64,000 nucleotides of DNA. Source: a virus. The position numbers were made by a program, and so were the translations under genes. Shown piece after piece: positions 35,278 through 45,545 of this stretch. The stretch spans positions 18,149 through 82,148 of the IMG/VR virus record IMGVR_UViG_3300037010_001286. One strand, written 5' to 3'. A model generated the notes under the pieces. The model was not told the origin of the DNA, ran no database searches, and saw only the letters and a list, made by a program, of their open reading frames with translations. The stretch's first letter is position 1. Each line of letters begins with the position of its first letter.

Positions 35278-38200
35278 CTAGTGCTTGACTACGTTATTTA
35301 TAATTTGTCTACCAGCTCTTGAAGTTAAGTAAGACTCTATAACTGAAGGATCAATAGAATTTACAATAACAACCTCAGATTGAGTAGAAGAAGACTGTTG
35401 AGGGGCTTTAGAATTTCCTGCCTCTTTAATTGCTGCCATGTCTTTTCTACTAAGAACATACTCACCAGTTTGTAGAGTTGCAGGAACCTCATCACTTCGT
35501 AATCCTGTTCTATTATCGTTATAGACATAACCCCCTGTGTGGAAAGTTTGTGCTTTAATTTGTGCAACTTGTTGCATACCAACCGCAATAGCTCCTGCAG
35601 CAGCTATTGGAGCTAAAAAAGTGCCGCCAGGTAATAATCCAGCATCTCTATAAGCATTTGATGCTGCCATGTAGGTATTAACTATTGCAGAAGCAACTTG
35701 TAGAGCTTGTGAAGCTCTCAAAGCTGCCTTTGATCTCTTCCCTGATAGTAGAAAAGCTGTTTGAGCAATCTCATTTAATCCTTGGAAACCAACTTGAGCA
35801 GATTTAAGCTGCATACCCATTTGAGCCTCTTGTGCATCTGCAGCTGCTTTATTTTGAGCAATAATAGTATCGTTTGTAATTCTATTACGTTCTATTTTTA
35901 TTCTATCGATTTCATCTTGAATAGCTTGTAGAGCTGCTGCATCAGATTGCATTTTTGCTGCTTGATTTAATGTATCTTCTTGGTTATTTAAAGTATCAAT
36001 TTGAGTATTAGCATTAGCTGCATATTTGTCAAAGTTAGCTTGTGTTCTTTCTGCATACTCTTTATAAGTAACTTTATTTAATCCAAAACCAGTAGATAGG
36101 GCACTAGGGCCTGATGCGTCAGCTCTATTAGCTAATTCATTTTCCCTAGCAGCTCTAGTTGCTAGAATTTGTTTAGCTCTATCCTCCCCTACTGAGGAAC
36201 CTAAAGAACTTAACTGTGCTTGTCTTTCTAATTCATCTGTGTATTTTTTAGTAGTTTCTAGAAGGTCTTGATATTCAGCATTGATTCTACGACTAGCAAT
36301 AATTTCTTGAGCAGTAGCTGCTGTGGCTTTTGCTCTATTTTCAGCTATCTTTTCAGTAGTTTGAACTATGTCCTTATCAGTAGCTAAAATTTCCTGATTA
36401 GCTTCTTCTAATTTTTTAACTAGCTCATTATGTTTCTCAAGATTACCTGAACCATTCTGATTAAATTCTTCTATTTCCTTAGTTATATCTTCTCGTTTTT
36501 TTAGTAATTGTGTTAATAATTCTGATTTCTCTGCCTGCATACGCATAGTACTAGCAATTCTTTCTTCATATATCTCACTTTGTTTTCTAGCTTCTAAAGA
36601 AGTATCATTTGCTCTATCTAATGCGTCATTTGCCTCTTTTTGTTCTTGTGTAGTTCGTTCTAAGGCATCACTAAGATTAGTATATAAAGCTACTCTTTTC
36701 TCATCTAAAGCAATACCATCTTGTTTTAGATTATTTATTTCTCCTAATGTTAATAATTGTTCTTTTACAGAGTTTAGTTTATCAATATTCTCTTGTGGGC
36801 CAGTATAATTCTGAACCATATCAGTAACCATACCTGCTGCTACTGTTCTTTTTGTTTGATCTTCCTCTGATAACCCTTTTTTATTAGTACTCAAAGTAGC
36901 TTTAAAATTTTCAATAGCTAATAGTTTATCAGATGTAGTACCTTTAAAATTTGCTAGGAATGTTTTTATTTCATCTGCAACAGGTTTACCAGCCCCATCC
37001 ATAACCTTAACCAATTGGTTTGTTAGGTTTTTTTCATCACCAAATAAAGCATTTATATTCTTGTCAATAATTTCAAGAGTTGCTCTTATTCTATCATTAA
37101 CATCATCACTAGCATTATAAGCCTTATTAATTTCTTCAACTTGAGCAGTAAGGGCTTTAATAGTACTTTCCGGAACTGATTGATGAACCTGGGTTGGAGT
37201 ATCAGCAGGTATAGTACTACTACCAGTAACCAAAGGTATAGAAGTTGGGATATTAAAACGCCCATTCGCTCCAGTTGTTGTATATAACTGTGCTGATGGA
37301 GAAGTATCTGTATGATACTTTCCATTATCATCTTGTATTAATATTCGATTTCCACCTTGTCTATACGGGTTTTTATCTGTTGCTAAGGATACATGGACTG
37401 TATCCTTCTCTAAAATTAGCTGAGCAATATTAGCCATTAATTTAGCATTAGATTTAATAAGCTCAAATACCTCTACAGGAGTCTTATTAGGTATATTTAT
37501 ATCTGCTCCTAACCCTTTTGTATGGTCAGAATTTGGTACTCCTCCTACCTTTTGATTTACAACTGGGTCTCTAACTCCACTAGATACATGAACATTTAGT
37601 CCATTATCTCTCATATATAATATAAGGTTAGTAAGTCTCTCGAAGTTATTCTTTATAGGATCACTAATAGCATACATTAGATTATTAATCTCTTCACCTT
37701 TTACATTTGTATGAACTAATTCTCCTCGTACTTCATCAGCTGATTTCCCTACTGTTTGTTGTGCATTAACTGTAGGAGTATTTGCTATAATATTTTGTTG
37801 TCCTGAAGCTACTCTAGCTTTATTATATGATTCTATTAGAACATTTAGCAACGTAGTTAATTTTGATACATTATCTTTATTATTAAAATCAGCAGCTGTT
37901 AAATCTTTTTGGATACCTCCAACTGTATTTTGAAATTGAGTAAGCTTATTAAGTAAAGCAGTATCAGATTGTGGAACTGTTTTTATTATTTGAGCTATAG
38001 AAGCAGATATGGAACTAGCAAAGTTAATCATAGCTGTTTTAGTATTATCTCCAGCAGCACTAAGAGTAGTACTTGAGAAGTCATTAGGGTGTTTATTCAT
38101 ATCTTGATATGCTAATACATTAGTTTTAGCGATAGTAAGATTAGAGTGAGCATCAGCTAGTGTAGCAAGTACCTTCGTTTGTTCTCTAAGTGTTTTAACA

Positions 38201-41200
38201 AGTTCCTGTTCTTTATATAATTGTTCTGTAAGGGCTGCTCTTTGATTAACATCTGTTGTAGCTCTAATTTGGTCAAGAGTATTTCTTACTTTTTGTTCGG
38301 CTACTGCTAATTGAGTAACTCTACTAGTCTCTGAGCCTACATCTTTAATAGAAGCATAAGCAGCAGCAGCCGCAGCAGCTACTAACGTAAATAATACTAC
38401 TAATGGGTGTCTTTCTACAACCCCAAGGGCTGCAGCCAATCTCTCTTTTAATACAGTAGATAATCCTACAACAGCTGTTGTAGTAGCTTCAACACCATTA
38501 ACCATTTCAGTAGTAGTTCGTACAAATGTACCTGAAACCATTAAACTTTGTACTGCTATCCAAGAAGATTTTAATAATTCAAGATTTGCAATAGCTTTAC
38601 TTACAACAAAAGCAGATGCAAAGACAGCTCCAAGTATTTTTAGATTTTCAATTGTACCACTAGTAAATTCACCCATATGTCTATTTAAAACATCTAAAAC
38701 CTGAACAGTTCCATCTACAGCATTCTTAGCTGTTGGTAGTAATGTACCAGCAGTCTTATTAAATGCAATTCCTAAAGAGTTTCCTAATTTTTCCCAAGTA
38801 ATTGCATAACTTTCAGTAACATAGGCAGCTTTATCAACTTCACCTTTAACCCCTGCATTAAGGGTTTGAAGGTGTCTAAAAAACTCGTCAGCATTATTAC
38901 GAAGTAATGTAACAGACTGTAAAGCTTGTACATCCATACCTTTTGTAATTCTTGCGAAATCTGAGTCAGAAATATTCTTTAATTTAGAAACAAACTCTGT
39001 CATTGCTGCGTTAGACTCATTTACACCCATTTTTAGTCTAGCAGAAAATTCAGCTTGACTTACACCCATAGATGTAAAGAAATTAACTGCCTCTTTACTA
39101 GTATCCCCAATAAATGAAGATAATCTACGAACCTGAGTTCCAATAGTAGATGCATTAACCCCTGCATTAGAGAAGGCAATTGCCATAGCATCAACAGCAT
39201 TACGAGTAAATCCTACTGATTTAGCAGCAGCTAAAGCATAGTTTGCAAGTGTACCAATATCTTGAGTAGATAGGCGTGATTGGTTAGCTACATATGCTAA
39301 TGAATCACCCATAGCCTCTATATTTGGTACAGAGTCTCCATAAACTTCCATATAAGATATTAAAGCACTTGCTGATGATTGAAAAGTATCCCCAGTTAAT
39401 CTAGCCATCTTAATAATAATTTCAGTCGCACTAACTACTTCCGATTTATCAAAACCAGCACGTCCTAATGCTAAGGCAGTTTCATTAATATCTTTTAAAG
39501 AACCTCCAAATTGTGTACCAAGGTCTGCAAGTCTACCCTCTAATTTTGTTGCAGAGTCTGAGGACATATCAAGTACTGCAGATAGAGTATGAATAGCTTG
39601 GTCATACTCTAACATATAGGAAATACCTTCTGAAAGTGCTTGAGTAACCTGCGATATTCCAGCATATAAAGAAGTATAGGCTAAAACTCTTCCTCCAATA
39701 TTCTGTAACCACTTAGTAAAACTTAAGTCATTAAGTTGTGCATTAAGATGTTTAGTAATTTCTGAGCTTTCAGCTAACTTTTTATTAATGTTTTGTAATT
39801 GAGCACTACCTTCTTTAATTGTAGTTGAAAAGTTAGTACTAGTTGTAAAACTTTCATCAAATTGCTGCTTCGCTCTTCGTACACGTTCAAGTTGTTGGCC
39901 TAGTAATTCAATCTGATGTTGAGCTTGGTCAAGACTAGAATCTTTAGCCCAATTAGTTTTAGCATTTTTTAGTCTCTCTAACTCCCCAATTTGTGATATA
40001 TATTTCTTAATAGTATTATCAAACCCAACATCGATAGTAGACTTACTATCGAAACTTTGTTTTAATGAGCTAAACTTATCTTTTAAGATATTTATGTCAC
40101 TACCTGTAGCAATTAATTCACCACGTAGTGCCTCTAAACTATGTAAACCTAAATCTTTATTACCAGGATTTAAATTTGCATTTGCTTCTATCTTATTTTC
40201 ATACTCATTTATCTGTCTTAATAGTCCTAACTTCTTATTTAAGTCTGATAACTCTGAACTTGCTACTTTAGGAGACGCCTCTCCTCCCTTTGTTTTACTA
40301 GAAAGATTAGTATTAATAGACTCTATCTGTCTTTTAAGAGCCTCAAGAGTACTTGTAGAAGTAGTACGAAGAGACTGTCCAATTCTATCTACTTCTGCTA
40401 ATAAACTTTTTGCTGCTTCTTTAGCATTAATAAAGTTTTTAGAAAGATTTACATCTTCTTTTGTACTAAGAGCTAAATCTGCTAAATTTCCAGTATTACC
40501 TGTTGCAGTATTTATCTTCTTAGTATAATTATTAACATCTTTAGTACTTAAAGAAGTAGGGGTTAATGTAAGTAATTTTTTTCTTTTCTCTATTTCAGCA
40601 TCTAATAGCTTAAGTACCTTTTGTCCAGTTTTTAAGTCCTCAATTGATGCACTATACTTCTGAGATTCTAAACTCTTATTTAGTAACTCACGTCTCTTTT
40701 CTAATAGTGCTATATCACTTACTAATACTGATTTTGACTCTTTTTGTTGTTTTAATAGTGTATTTTGAGTTTCTAAAAGAGACTTATATGTTAAATCCAT
40801 AGATTTTAATAGTGTATCAGTTTGTTGATTATTTAGTTTTCCACTAACTATTTTATCTTTAGAATTATCTAAAGTAGTTATAGCTTTATTCTTTTCAGGA
40901 CTTTTCAAATCAAGAGATTTAAATTTTCTAGAAGCTTCCTCAACTTTTAAAATAGTAGCATAATATTTTTCCATATCTCGATTAAGCTTACCGAGTTGAG
41001 TACCTCTACCAGTAGTTATTAAGATATTATTAACAGCAGATAATTTATCTTTGAGAGAAGTTAAAATTGTATCAGAAACTCCTAAACCTTTTAAAGCTGT
41101 TAAGAGATTTTGGATATTTATATTTGCACCTTTAGCTGTACCACTTAATTGGTCATTAAATCCCTTAAAAGTACCAGTAACTGCTGCTAATTTTGTATTT

Positions 41201-41514
41201 AAACCTGCTAAAACTTGGGTAAATGCTTCCCAAGCAGGGTGGTCTTTATCATCGGCGGCTTTAGAGCGTTTGAATTTATCAAAGCGGTCTGTAGTAATCT
41301 TAACCTTTTCACTAAGACTCTGAATATCCTCAGAAAGGTCTTGATACCCTCTTTGTGCTTTTGATAATGCAGTATCATTACCTTTAAAAACAACGGAAGC
41401 CGCTTGTTCTAACTCCCCTACACGTTTAAACGTATTTACCAAGTCTCTATCAATCTTGTCGAGACCCTTTGATATAAATTCAACCCCAAAACTAAGTGTT
41501 TTATCAGTAGCCAT
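35278..41514 (-). CDS. tape measure protein with embedded M15 peptidase domain
   Basis: 2,078 aa. Long coiled coils at both ends, a central region typical of phage tape measures (SDSATKLEGRLADLG..., AMADSLAY-like helices), hydrophobic segment near residue 1,035 and a classic end HTGGYVYND...LQTGEYVLSRKDM. Residues ~1,285-1,390 hold an M15_3-type peptidase: SSGVRDPVVNQKVGG, SDHTKGLGADI (His/Asp ligands) and DTVHVSL (third ligand). This would cut peptidoglycan peptides during DNA entry. By the usual ~0.15 nm per residue, tail length should be near 300 nm. Late motif 30 bases upstream. Confidence 0.92.
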   Translation of the reverse strand: MATDKTLSFGVEFISKGLDKIDRDLVNTFKRVGELEQAASVVFKGNDTALSKAQRGYQDLSEDIQSLSEKVKITTDRFDKFKRSKAADDKDHPAWEAFTQVLAGLNTKLAAVTGTFKGFNDQLSGTAKGANINIQNLLTALKGLGVSDTILTSLKDKLSAVNNILITTGRGTQLGKLNRDMEKYYATILKVEEASRKFKSLDLKSPEKNKAITTLDNSKDKIVSGKLNNQQTDTLLKSMDLTYKSLLETQNTLLKQQKESKSVLVSDIALLEKRRELLNKSLESQKYSASIEDLKTGQKVLKLLDAEIEKRKKLLTLTPTSLSTKDVNNYTKKINTATGNTGNLADLALSTKEDVNLSKNFINAKEAAKSLLAEVDRIGQSLRTTSTSTLEALKRQIESINTNLSSKTKGGEASPKVASSELSDLNKKLGLLRQINEYENKIEANANLNPGNKDLGLHSLEALRGELIATGSDINILKDKFSSLKQSFDSKSTIDVGFDNTIKKYISQIGELERLKNAKTNWAKDSSLDQAQHQIELLGQQLERVRRAKQQFDESFTTSTNFSTTIKEGSAQLQNINKKLAESSEITKHLNAQLNDLSFTKWLQNIGGRVLAYTSLYAGISQVTQALSEGISYMLEYDQAIHTLSAVLDMSSDSATKLEGRLADLGTQFGGSLKDINETALALGRAGFDKSEVVSATEIIIKMARLTGDTFQSSASALISYMEVYGDSVPNIEAMGDSLAYVANQSRLSTQDIGTLANYALAAAKSVGFTRNAVDAMAIAFSNAGVNASTIGTQVRRLSSFIGDTSKEAVNFFTSMGVSQAEFSARLKMGVNESNAAMTEFVSKLKNISDSDFARITKGMDVQALQSVTLLRNNADEFFRHLQTLNAGVKGEVDKAAYVTESYAITWEKLGNSLGIAFNKTAGTLLPTAKNAVDGTVQVLDVLNRHMGEFTSGTIENLKILGAVFASAFVVSKAIANLELLKSSWIAVQSLMVSGTFVRTTTEMVNGVEATTTAVVGLSTVLKERLAAALGVVERHPLVVLFTLVAAAAAAAYASIKDVGSETSRVTQLAVAEQKVRNTLDQIRATTDVNQRAALTEQLYKEQELVKTLREQTKVLATLADAHSNLTIAKTNVLAYQDMNKHPNDFSSTTLSAAGDNTKTAMINFASSISASIAQIIKTVPQSDTALLNKLTQFQNTVGGIQKDLTAADFNNKDNVSKLTTLLNVLIESYNKARVASGQQNIIANTPTVNAQQTVGKSADEVRGELVHTNVKGEEINNLMYAISDPIKNNFERLTNLILYMRDNGLNVHVSSGVRDPVVNQKVGGVPNSDHTKGLGADINIPNKTPVEVFELIKSNAKLMANIAQLILEKDTVHVSLATDKNPYRQGGNRILIQDDNGKYHTDTSPSAQLYTTTGANGRFNIPTSIPLVTGSSTIPADTPTQVHQSVPESTIKALTAQVEEINKAYNASDDVNDRIRATLEIIDKNINALFGDEKNLTNQLVKVMDGAGKPVADEIKTFLANFKGTTSDKLLAIENFKATLSTNKKGLSEEDQTKRTVAAGMVTDMVQNYTGPQENIDKLNSVKEQLLTLGEINNLKQDGIALDEKRVALYTNLSDALERTTQEQKEANDALDRANDTSLEARKQSEIYEERIASTMRMQAEKSELLTQLLKKREDITKEIEEFNQNGSGNLEKHNELVKKLEEANQEILATDKDIVQTTEKIAENRAKATAATAQEIIASRRINAEYQDLLETTKKYTDELERQAQLSSLGSSVGEDRAKQILATRAARENELANRADASGPSALSTGFGLNKVTYKEYAERTQANFDKYAANANTQIDTLNNQEDTLNQAAKMQSDAAALQAIQDEIDRIKIERNRITNDTIIAQNKAAADAQEAQMGMQLKSAQVGFQGLNEIAQTAFLLSGKRSKAALRASQALQVASAIVNTYMAASNAYRDAGLLPGGTFLAPIAAAGAIAVGMQQVAQIKAQTFHTGGYVYNDNRTGLRSDEVPATLQTGEYVLSRKDMAAIKEAGNSKAPQQSSSTQSEVVIVNSIDPSVIESYLTSRAGRQIINNVVKH

Positions 41515-41543
41515 TATTAGCCTTTACTCGTAAGTTACTCTTA

Positions 41544-41552
41544 TATAATCGT
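41544..41552 (-). promoter_or_regulatory. late-type promoter motif, tape measure
   Basis: Minus-strand GCGATAACGATTATATAAG contains ACGATTATA 30 bases before the tape measure ATG, in the gap after the tail chaperone pair. Confidence 0.7.
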
Positions 41553-41558
41553 TATCGC

Positions 41559-42242
41559 TTACCCTTGTTTTACTTTAGCTAACTCTAACTCCATTTGATT
41601 TTTCTTCTTAGTTTCTATACTATTATTTATTAATACAGAAAATGTACAAAAAGTTTGTGTTTGGTCAAACCACCCGCCTGGGTCAGGTAAGAAGCCAGCC
41701 TTAAATATATTATAAGCCTCAATACCTACAGATAAAATATTAAAGTCCATATCATAAACTGGACAGTGTGTATATAGATTATTATTTATAATCAATTTAA
41801 AATCCGGGGATTTATCCTGCTCCCCCAAAAATCCACAGTTTCTACTACTTTGTAATCTTTTTCTCTTACATACTTCACAATTCCAATTTTCTGATGATAA
41901 AACATCAGAAAAATATAAGTCTGAAGTTGTAATAAGACTTTGATAGTCTTTTTGGCTTAAACTGGATACTTTTATAATATAGGCTGCAATCTCTTTCATA
42001 ATGGAACTTGAAAATGCAGAAAAGTGTAATACACTATCTTCTACTGTTTCTATCCTTACAATAGCTATCTCACATACCCTATAAACATATTCTTCAGTTT
42101 TCCCTGAGTTATATATAGCAGTAACAGTATTAAGTTCACGTAGGGATAATGTATTAAATATAACAGTAACCTCCGGTATAGAGGCTTCCTGATATACTAT
42201 AGGAGTATAATAGTGAAGTTGTTTATGCAGTAGCACTTGCAA
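41559..42242 (-). CDS. tail assembly chaperone, distal frame
   Basis: 227 aa if started at TTG 42242. Contains SLRELNTVTAIYNSG and Cys pairs (CEVCKRKRL). No ATG or SD stands near the beginning: the frame opens at ~42265 inside the end of the upstream gene, offset by +1. This arrangement, between tail tube and tape measure genes, is where siphophages encode a G/GT-type frameshifted chaperone. A frameshift product is plausible but no canonical slippery site is evident. Confidence 0.6.
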   Translation of the reverse strand: MQVLLHKQLHYYTPIVYQEASIPEVTVIFNTLSLRELNTVTAIYNSGKTEEYVYRVCEIAIVRIETVEDSVLHFSAFSSSIMKEIAAYIIKVSSLSQKDYQSLITTSDLYFSDVLSSENWNCEVCKRKRLQSSRNCGFLGEQDKSPDFKLIINNNLYTHCPVYDMDFNILSVGIEAYNIFKAGFLPDPGGWFDQTQTFCTFSVLINNSIETKKKNQMELELAKVKQG

Positions 42243-42654
42243 CAGTCTCTGTGCTAAACGTACCTAAAAATAGGTCTGTATGCTCAGGTTTACGAGTAAT
42301 ATTAGCAATTACATTTGCAATTTCAGTAATAATGTCAAAAGGGAGAGCCTCAATAGAGCTATCGTCCATAAATCCATTTGCGTCTTTTACAAATTTCAAT
42401 TGAGCTGAGTTTTTATCAGTGATATTTTCCCAACCAACTACACCACGTTTAACTAAACCCCAGTTAAATGAACCTGATGCAAAACTAATTGTAGCATCAT
42501 CTTGACTTACTTTTGTAAGACCGTCCTCAAGTTTAGTGAAACTTTTCTTATCAAGTCGTTTAATTGTTACAGAAAATGGACTTTCATCGCCTCTACAAGA
42601 TACAGGAATGTATTTAAAAGTTTCAGAATTATTTGAATTTGTAATTAATGCCAT
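42223..42654 (-). CDS. tail assembly chaperone, proximal frame
   Basis: 143 aa, between tail tube and tape measure genes, the standard location for the G-like chaperone. Helix-rich C-terminus ending TETVASATA overlaps the next frame by 20 bases. RBS AAGGAG precedes the ATG. Expected to coat the tape measure before tube polymerisation. Confidence 0.65.
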   Translation of the reverse strand: MALITNSNNSETFKYIPVSCRGDESPFSVTIKRLDKKSFTKLEDGLTKVSQDDATISFASGSFNWGLVKRGVVGWENITDKNSAQLKFVKDANGFMDDSSIEALPFDIITEIANVIANITRKPEHTDLFLGTFSTETVASATA

Positions 42655-42681
42655 AATTTCTCCTTAATTTAATCAAAAGTA

Positions 42682-42698
42682 GAGGGTATAGAACCCTC
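42682..42698 (-). terminator. hairpin terminator after tail tube gene
   Basis: Minus strand GAGGGT-5-ACCCTC followed by TACTTTTGATT. Located just after the tail tube stop, it would shape a short, abundant tail tube message with partial read-through to chaperones. Confidence 0.65.
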
Positions 42699-42705
42699 AA
42701 TTAGT

Positions 42706-43734
42706 TTACATATGTGCTATATAAACAGCCTCACCTAGAGTTGCATCTTCATAAGCTTCAAATTCAATTTTGTTTTCAAGAATACCATCAGCATTTTCAA
42801 TAGAAACAGAGGTATATCGAACACGAGGGAACCAAATAGCAAACTTATGTGAGCCTGATGTCATCTCTAGATAAACAGAGGCGTCTGTATTATTTTTAAA
42901 CTTATTAAGCTCAGAGTAATCAGAGAAAACAACTGATAAGGAACCTTTAATTTGTTTCTTAGTAATAGCTTTTGCAGTAATACCAGCAGAAGTAATAGCT
43001 TCACGGTCTACAACAGTATTATCAATTGAGAAAGAAAGGTCTTTTGCCTCGTAATTTACCCCACTAATTGTAAATGTAGCGTTTTTACCAACATAAGGGT
43101 TTTCAACAAGAGCAGTACCTGAAATAATTGGCTCCCCTGAAGCAGTTGTATAACCCGAAGCACCTAAATCAAAAGAAATAGAAGCAACATTCGCAACTGG
43201 AAAGTCAAACTTGACACTTGAAGGAACAACCCCAGTATAAGTAATAGTTTGACTATCACTAGCATCACACCCAAGGAATTGTTTAATAGCTAAGGAAGGT
43301 TGACTTCCACAAGGTTTAGCAAGTTTGTATAAAGTTGCTACACCAGTATCAGAAGCTCCAGCTTCATAAATCTGTTTAGCAGGAGTATGACCAGCATCAG
43401 AATATCCAATAAATGCACCTGCTGCAAGACCCGGAGCTTCTACAATACCAAGAGCAACTTCTAAAAGGGCAGAACCATTTAGAGCTGTACTTCCGGTACC
43501 AAGAGGGATAAGCTCAACGCCACATTTTCCACTTCCAAAGATTTTTCCAGCCATTTTAGGTTGGGATACGAAAGAGTTCTTAATAGCTTTACGCTCAATA
43601 GAGTCTCCTTCAGGTTTGAGTGCGGTATCAGATGTTACTTCAACAACGTCAGATGAATGGAATGTACCACCAGCATTAAATGTTGATTCTTTAATGATTG
43701 CATAAACCGCACTATTAGAACGATAAAGAGCCAT
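42706..43734 (-). CDS. major tail tube protein
   Basis: 342 aa. Tail-tube-like: N-terminal AVYAIIKESTFNAGGTF, repeated beta strands, and an Ig-like insertion around 170-230 (SVKFDFPVANVASISFDLGA). Position after the tail-completion genes, its own late motif 32 bases upstream and a terminator downstream all fit a highly expressed tube subunit. Confidence 0.82.
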   Translation of the reverse strand: MALYRSNSAVYAIIKESTFNAGGTFHSSDVVEVTSDTALKPEGDSIERKAIKNSFVSQPKMAGKIFGSGKCGVELIPLGTGSTALNGSALLEVALGIVEAPGLAAGAFIGYSDAGHTPAKQIYEAGASDTGVATLYKLAKPCGSQPSLAIKQFLGCDASDSQTITYTGVVPSSVKFDFPVANVASISFDLGASGYTTASGEPIISGTALVENPYVGKNATFTISGVNYEAKDLSFSIDNTVVDREAITSAGITAKAITKKQIKGSLSVVFSDYSELNKFKNNTDASVYLEMTSGSHKFAIWFPRVRYTSVSIENADGILENKIEFEAYEDATLGEAVYIAHM

Positions 43735-43765
43735 GTAATGTCCTTTGAGATTAGTATGTCATTCT

Positions 43766-43774
43766 TATTATCGT
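43766..43774 (-). promoter_or_regulatory. late-type promoter motif, tail tube
   Basis: Minus-strand ACGATAATA followed by AGAATGACATAC, 32 bases before the tail tube ATG. Confidence 0.7.
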
Positions 43775-43792
43775 AGAGTATCTAAAATAGTG

Positions 43793-44203
43793 TTAAACAA
43801 GCCGTTTTATGTATCTAATTTGTAATTGTAATTGAGCAATTGAATATGGCATTAGAAGGCCTCCGTCTCTTTTAAAAGAAGTTATCATTCCCTCAACACA
43901 ATTAGTCTTAATATATGTATTAGCTTCAATAACTCCTTGAGTTACTTCAACTAAATCTGACAAGTTATCTTCTGTATTAGACCCACGTTGTTTATTATAT
44001 ATATAAATAGGAATATTTGCAGAAATAAATGCTTTACTATTAGTAAGATTTTCTCTATTTACAGTGTCACTTTCATAAACAATAGCTATAGCAGGAAACT
44101 CTTTAATATCAGTCCATACTGGGATAATATTTTTATATACTTTTTTGAACTGTCTAGTATTTTCTAAATCCACACAAATCGCATCTATAACTTCTGTTCT
44201 CAT
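43793..44203 (-). CDS. tail terminator/completion protein
   Basis: 136 aa. FKKVYKNIIPVWTDIKEFPAIAIVYE and the terminal QLQLQIRYI match the fold pattern of gpU/HK97 gp10-11-type tail terminators (alpha/beta with short loops). Directly upstream of the tail tube gene; 4-base overlap with the connector gene. Confidence 0.65.
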   Translation of the reverse strand: MRTEVIDAICVDLENTRQFKKVYKNIIPVWTDIKEFPAIAIVYESDTVNRENLTNSKAFISANIPIYIYNKQRGSNTEDNLSDLVEVTQGVIEANTYIKTNCVEGMITSFKRDGGLLMPYSIAQLQLQIRYIKRLV

Positions 44204-44736
44204 AGTTGACCTCTCATTAAAATTAAATCATCTAATATATCATGCATCGATGGTATTTCCTTACCACTCTCATCTAAAAACCTCTCAATATCTGTTCGTT
44301 TTAACATAGCTTTATCCATCCAATTCTCCCAGCTAGGAGTAGTTCCATCTTTTCTTTTTGGAGAACCATTATTAGTATATTCAGCATAGTCTAATTTTTG
44401 TCCATTAGCAATACCAACACTAGCAACAATACTAATAATACGTTTTGTTTCTGAAGTATTAAATCTTGATGTAACATCCGCTCTAATAGTATCTCTAAGG
44501 CTTGGTTTATTACCGCCATTAAAGTGAGGAGCATCAGAGTCATCAGGGCGTTGTTTATGTTGTTTTATAATATTTTCAGCAGCAGGAACAGATAGTTTCT
44601 TATAAAGTTCTTTCTTCCATTTTGTTACCTCTTCATTTGCAATAATTCCAAAATTTTTTGCAATATCATCTGTTATCTTATTTAAGCTAAGAATAAAATG
44701 TTTAGCTAATTTATAAGAAGTACCAGGGGTAAACAT
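44200..44736 (-). CDS. neck / head-tail joining protein (HK97 gp10-like)
   Basis: 178 aa. DYAEYTNNGSPKRKDGTTP matches the conserved Y-A-x-Y-x-N-G/E-x-G segment of HK97 gp10-type neck proteins, followed by a helical C-terminus. Placed between the connector adaptor and tail terminator as in HK97-like phages. Confidence 0.65.
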   Translation of the reverse strand: MFTPGTSYKLAKHFILSLNKITDDIAKNFGIIANEEVTKWKKELYKKLSVPAAENIIKQHKQRPDDSDAPHFNGGNKPSLRDTIRADVTSRFNTSETKRIISIVASVGIANGQKLDYAEYTNNGSPKRKDGTTPSWENWMDKAMLKRTDIERFLDESGKEIPSMHDILDDLILMRGQL

Positions 44737-44738
44737 AA

Positions 44739-45284
44739 TTAAAGCTTAAATATTTTAAATGCTTGAAGGGTTGTATCAGTTAAGTAAGAAATTTTATCTA
44801 CTGGTCTAACTGATTGTTTAATATCTGAAGATACCATAGAGAAATTTTCTAAGTTCTTAGTAATATCTGTATACATTTTTTTACCAATAGAAAACATAGC
44901 ATTTAATAAACTAGGAGGAATATCAGTATAATTTGTAAAACCTACACTGTAAGTAATAATAATATTATCTACACCAGTAGGAAAAGTATTATCAGGAATA
45001 TAAATACTGTTTCCAGTTGTTATAATACTTGATATATCTAAAGCTACACCACCTACTATAATAGAGTTTACACTTGTAATTCTACCTTTTGTAGTATAAA
45101 GTTTTTTAGAATTTTTGCCATCATGATATTCTACAAGAGTACGTGGGTTTATAGAAATATCGTAGGTATTATAGATATAGTCTTCAACTTGAGCAAGTAG
45201 TTGAGAAGCAAAAGAAATAATTTCAACATCTTCCCCGGAAATATCTAAATACTGAATGAAATAGGCAATTAACTCCGGGGTCAT
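44739..45284 (-). CDS. head-tail connector adaptor (HK97 gp6-like)
   Basis: 181 aa. LLAQVEDYIYNTYDI, RTLVEYHDGKNSKKLYT, then ITSVNSIIVGG and IIITYSVGF follow the standard pattern of gp6-like adaptors (helix, then 'YdG', 'V.v...G', 'v.Y.aGy'). Located after capsid genes, before neck protein. Confidence 0.75.
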   Translation of the reverse strand: MTPELIAYFIQYLDISGEDVEIISFASQLLAQVEDYIYNTYDISINPRTLVEYHDGKNSKKLYTTKGRITSVNSIIVGGVALDISSIITTGNSIYIPDNTFPTGVDNIIITYSVGFTNYTDIPPSLLNAMFSIGKKMYTDITKNLENFSMVSSDIKQSVRPVDKISYLTDTTLQAFKIFKL

Positions 45285-45296
45285 ATATAATCCTTA

Positions 45297-45497
45297 TTAC
45301 TTTTTAGTAAATTTATCTTCTTCTGTTACATCTTCCACTTTATCTTTAGTAGCTTTTACTGTTTTAACTTCAGAAAAAACCTCAGGAAATGTATTTAAAA
45401 GATACTTAGCATCTTTGTCAGCAACTGTGTATTGACAACCAGTAACAAAATCAATATCAACAGCTGTAATACCTTTACCAGTAAATAATAATTCCAT
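45297..45497 (-). CDS. hypothetical head protein, 66 aa
   Basis: Unrecognised acidic/lysine-rich protein starting MELLFTGKGITAVDID and ending DKVEDVTEEDKFTKK. In the position of small head-completion genes between capsid and connector; RBS aaGGAA upstream. Confidence 0.5.
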   Translation of the reverse strand: MELLFTGKGITAVDIDFVTGCQYTVADKDAKYLLNTFPEVFSEVKTVKATKDKVEDVTEEDKFTKK

Positions 45498-45545
45498 TTA
45501 TATTCCTTAAATCTTAACTCAGACATGATGCACATGCCTCGGCTA

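Noticed and set aside
35511-35530. ACGATAATA inside the tape measure gene
   Set aside because: Fully explained by Tyr-Asn-Asp-Asn codons and far from any downstream start; treated as chance.
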